NCBI GenBank assembly: GCA_963726995.1 | Contig: CAVSEP010000006.1 | Span: 310,001-374,000, forward strand | Source of the DNA: DAIDKA01 sp963726995 | Lineage (GTDB): Bacteria > Pseudomonadota > Gammaproteobacteria > Steroidobacterales > Steroidobacteraceae | DNA: 64,000 nucleotides | Direction: 5' to 3' | Program-made: the position numbers and the translations under genes | In this document: piece by piece, positions 63,373 to 64,000 of the stretch | Layout of the letters: every line of letters begins with the position of its first letter | Numbering within the stretch: the stretch's first letter is position 1 | Notes under the pieces: generated by a model | Told to the model about the DNA's origin: nothing | Databases searched by the model: none | What the model saw: only the letters and a program-made list of their open reading frames with translations

Positions 63373-64000
63373 ATGACGCTATTCTACGCCGCGAACCGGC
63401 CTGCGACGATCCGCGCCGTCACGGCACTCACGACGCTGGCCTGTGCGGCCCTGACCGGCATTGCCATGGCTGCCGGCGCGCCGATTCCCGCGAGTCAGCT
63501 GCAGTACCAGTTCGTGCGCCAGGGGACCCAGGGTCCCTTCACCATGAAGCAGGTCAAAGTCCCCGTTCCCCAACCCGGCGCGCACCAGGTGCTGATCCGG
63601 GTACACGCCACGTCGCTGAACCGGCGCGACATTTTCGTACTGCATGGCCAGTATCCGGTCGGACCGCGCCAGAGCCTGGTGCCCGTGTCGGACGGTGCCG
63701 GTGAGGTCGTCTCCGTGGGCAGCGCGACGACGCGCTTTCATATCGGGGATCGGGTCGCCGGAATCTTCTTTCAAGGCTGGATCAGTGGGCGCGCGCCGGC
63801 GGATGTCGCGCAAACCGCGCTGGGCGGCTCGGTCGACGGCATGCTGTCGCAGTACGTGGCGCTGGATGAGTCCGGCGTCGTGAAGATCCCGGCGACGCTC
63901 AGCTATGAGGAGGCCGCGACCCTGCCCTGCGCCGGCGTCACTGCCTGGAATGGCCTGTTCACGCGCGGCCGGATGCAATCGGGCGACTACGTGCTGCTGG
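63373..64000 (+). CDS. Secreted MDR-family (zinc alcohol dehydrogenase-like/quinone oxidoreductase-like) protein, 5' part
   Basis: The first 209 residues are in the window; the rest lies beyond the edge. After a predicted signal peptide (cleavage near AMA-AG), the GroES-like domain follows: LQYQFVRQGTQGPFTMKQVKVPVPQPGAHQVLIRVHATSLNRRDIF, GPRQSLVPVSDGAGEVVSVG, and GEVVSVGSATTRFHIGDRV. The Rossmann half begins at AGVTAWNGLF. The LNRRD and SDGAGEVV motifs are typical of zinc-independent quinone-reductase-like MDR proteins. An exported member is unusual. It is divergent from the frameshifted thioredoxin gene, 26 bp apart. Confidence 0.82.
   Translation, partial: MTLFYAANRPATIRAVTALTTLACAALTGIAMAAGAPIPASQLQYQFVRQGTQGPFTMKQVKVPVPQPGAHQVLIRVHATSLNRRDIFVLHGQYPVGPRQSLVPVSDGAGEVVSVGSATTRFHIGDRVAGIFFQGWISGRAPADVAQTALGGSVDGMLSQYVALDESGVVKIPATLSYEEAATLPCAGVTAWNGLFTRGRMQSGDYVLL

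Overview
This 64-kb window is a GC-rich, densely packed bacterial chromosome segment. It most likely comes from a gammaproteobacterium of the Steroidobacteraceae/Nevskiales type. That placement rests on the divergent tsaD / rpsU-yqeY-dnaG-rpoD macromolecular-synthesis block, the alanine/lysine-rich N-terminal extension of RpoD, and the many secreted families (DUF6152, DUF8021-like, DUF6644, TonB-dependent receptor) that I associate with that group. It is inferred from recognised sequence patterns, not from a search. No phage, insertion sequence or CRISPR array was seen.

Layout. 1-8016: information-processing core (tsaD, rpsU, yqeY, dnaG, rpoD), with a GGDEF-EAL protein inserted between yqeY and dnaG and a strong terminator after rpoD. 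8033-17534: secreted and membrane proteins of unknown function. They include two copies of a DUF6152 + secreted-protein pair, a cupredoxin/outer-membrane-barrel pair divergent from a second c-di-GMP protein, and two DUF6644 membrane proteins. 17645-28223: a membrane-anchored winged-helix regulator, a siderophore-interacting flavoprotein, a UshA-type nucleotidase, then an RND efflux operon (pump, adaptor, outer-membrane factor, GntR regulator). The pump gene is broken by four single-base insertions. 28251-33000: small lipoprotein, secreted protein, ECF sigma factor with a membrane partner, CrcB fluoride channel and a NarL-type two-component system. 33087-41960: DUF8021-like protein, TonB receptor, LysR regulator, secreted amidase, ParB-like protein and SulP transporter. 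42053-50532: hydrolase, PadR regulator with membrane partner, SDR, HAD phosphatase, YbiT-type ABC-F protein, orphan two-partner-secretion transporter and GST. 50640-64000: outer-membrane barrel, short signal peptidase I with a hairpin leader, several one-component regulators beside small enzymes, a candidate antitoxin/nucleotidyltransferase pair, ankyrin protein, tRNA-Ile(CAU), a frameshifted thioredoxin-like lipoprotein and a secreted alcohol-dehydrogenase-like protein cut by the window edge.

Themes. c-di-GMP signalling (two proteins with different active-site status), envelope and periplasmic functions of unknown role, and many regulator-plus-target pairs. Six single-base insertions in three otherwise well-conserved genes point either to recent decay or, more likely, to systematic sequence error. 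The best candidates for undescribed biology are the duplicated DUF6152 cassette and its neighbours, the palindrome-controlled and apparently leaderless antitoxin/nucleotidyltransferase pair at 59014-60039, and the hairpin that buries the lepB ribosome-binding site.
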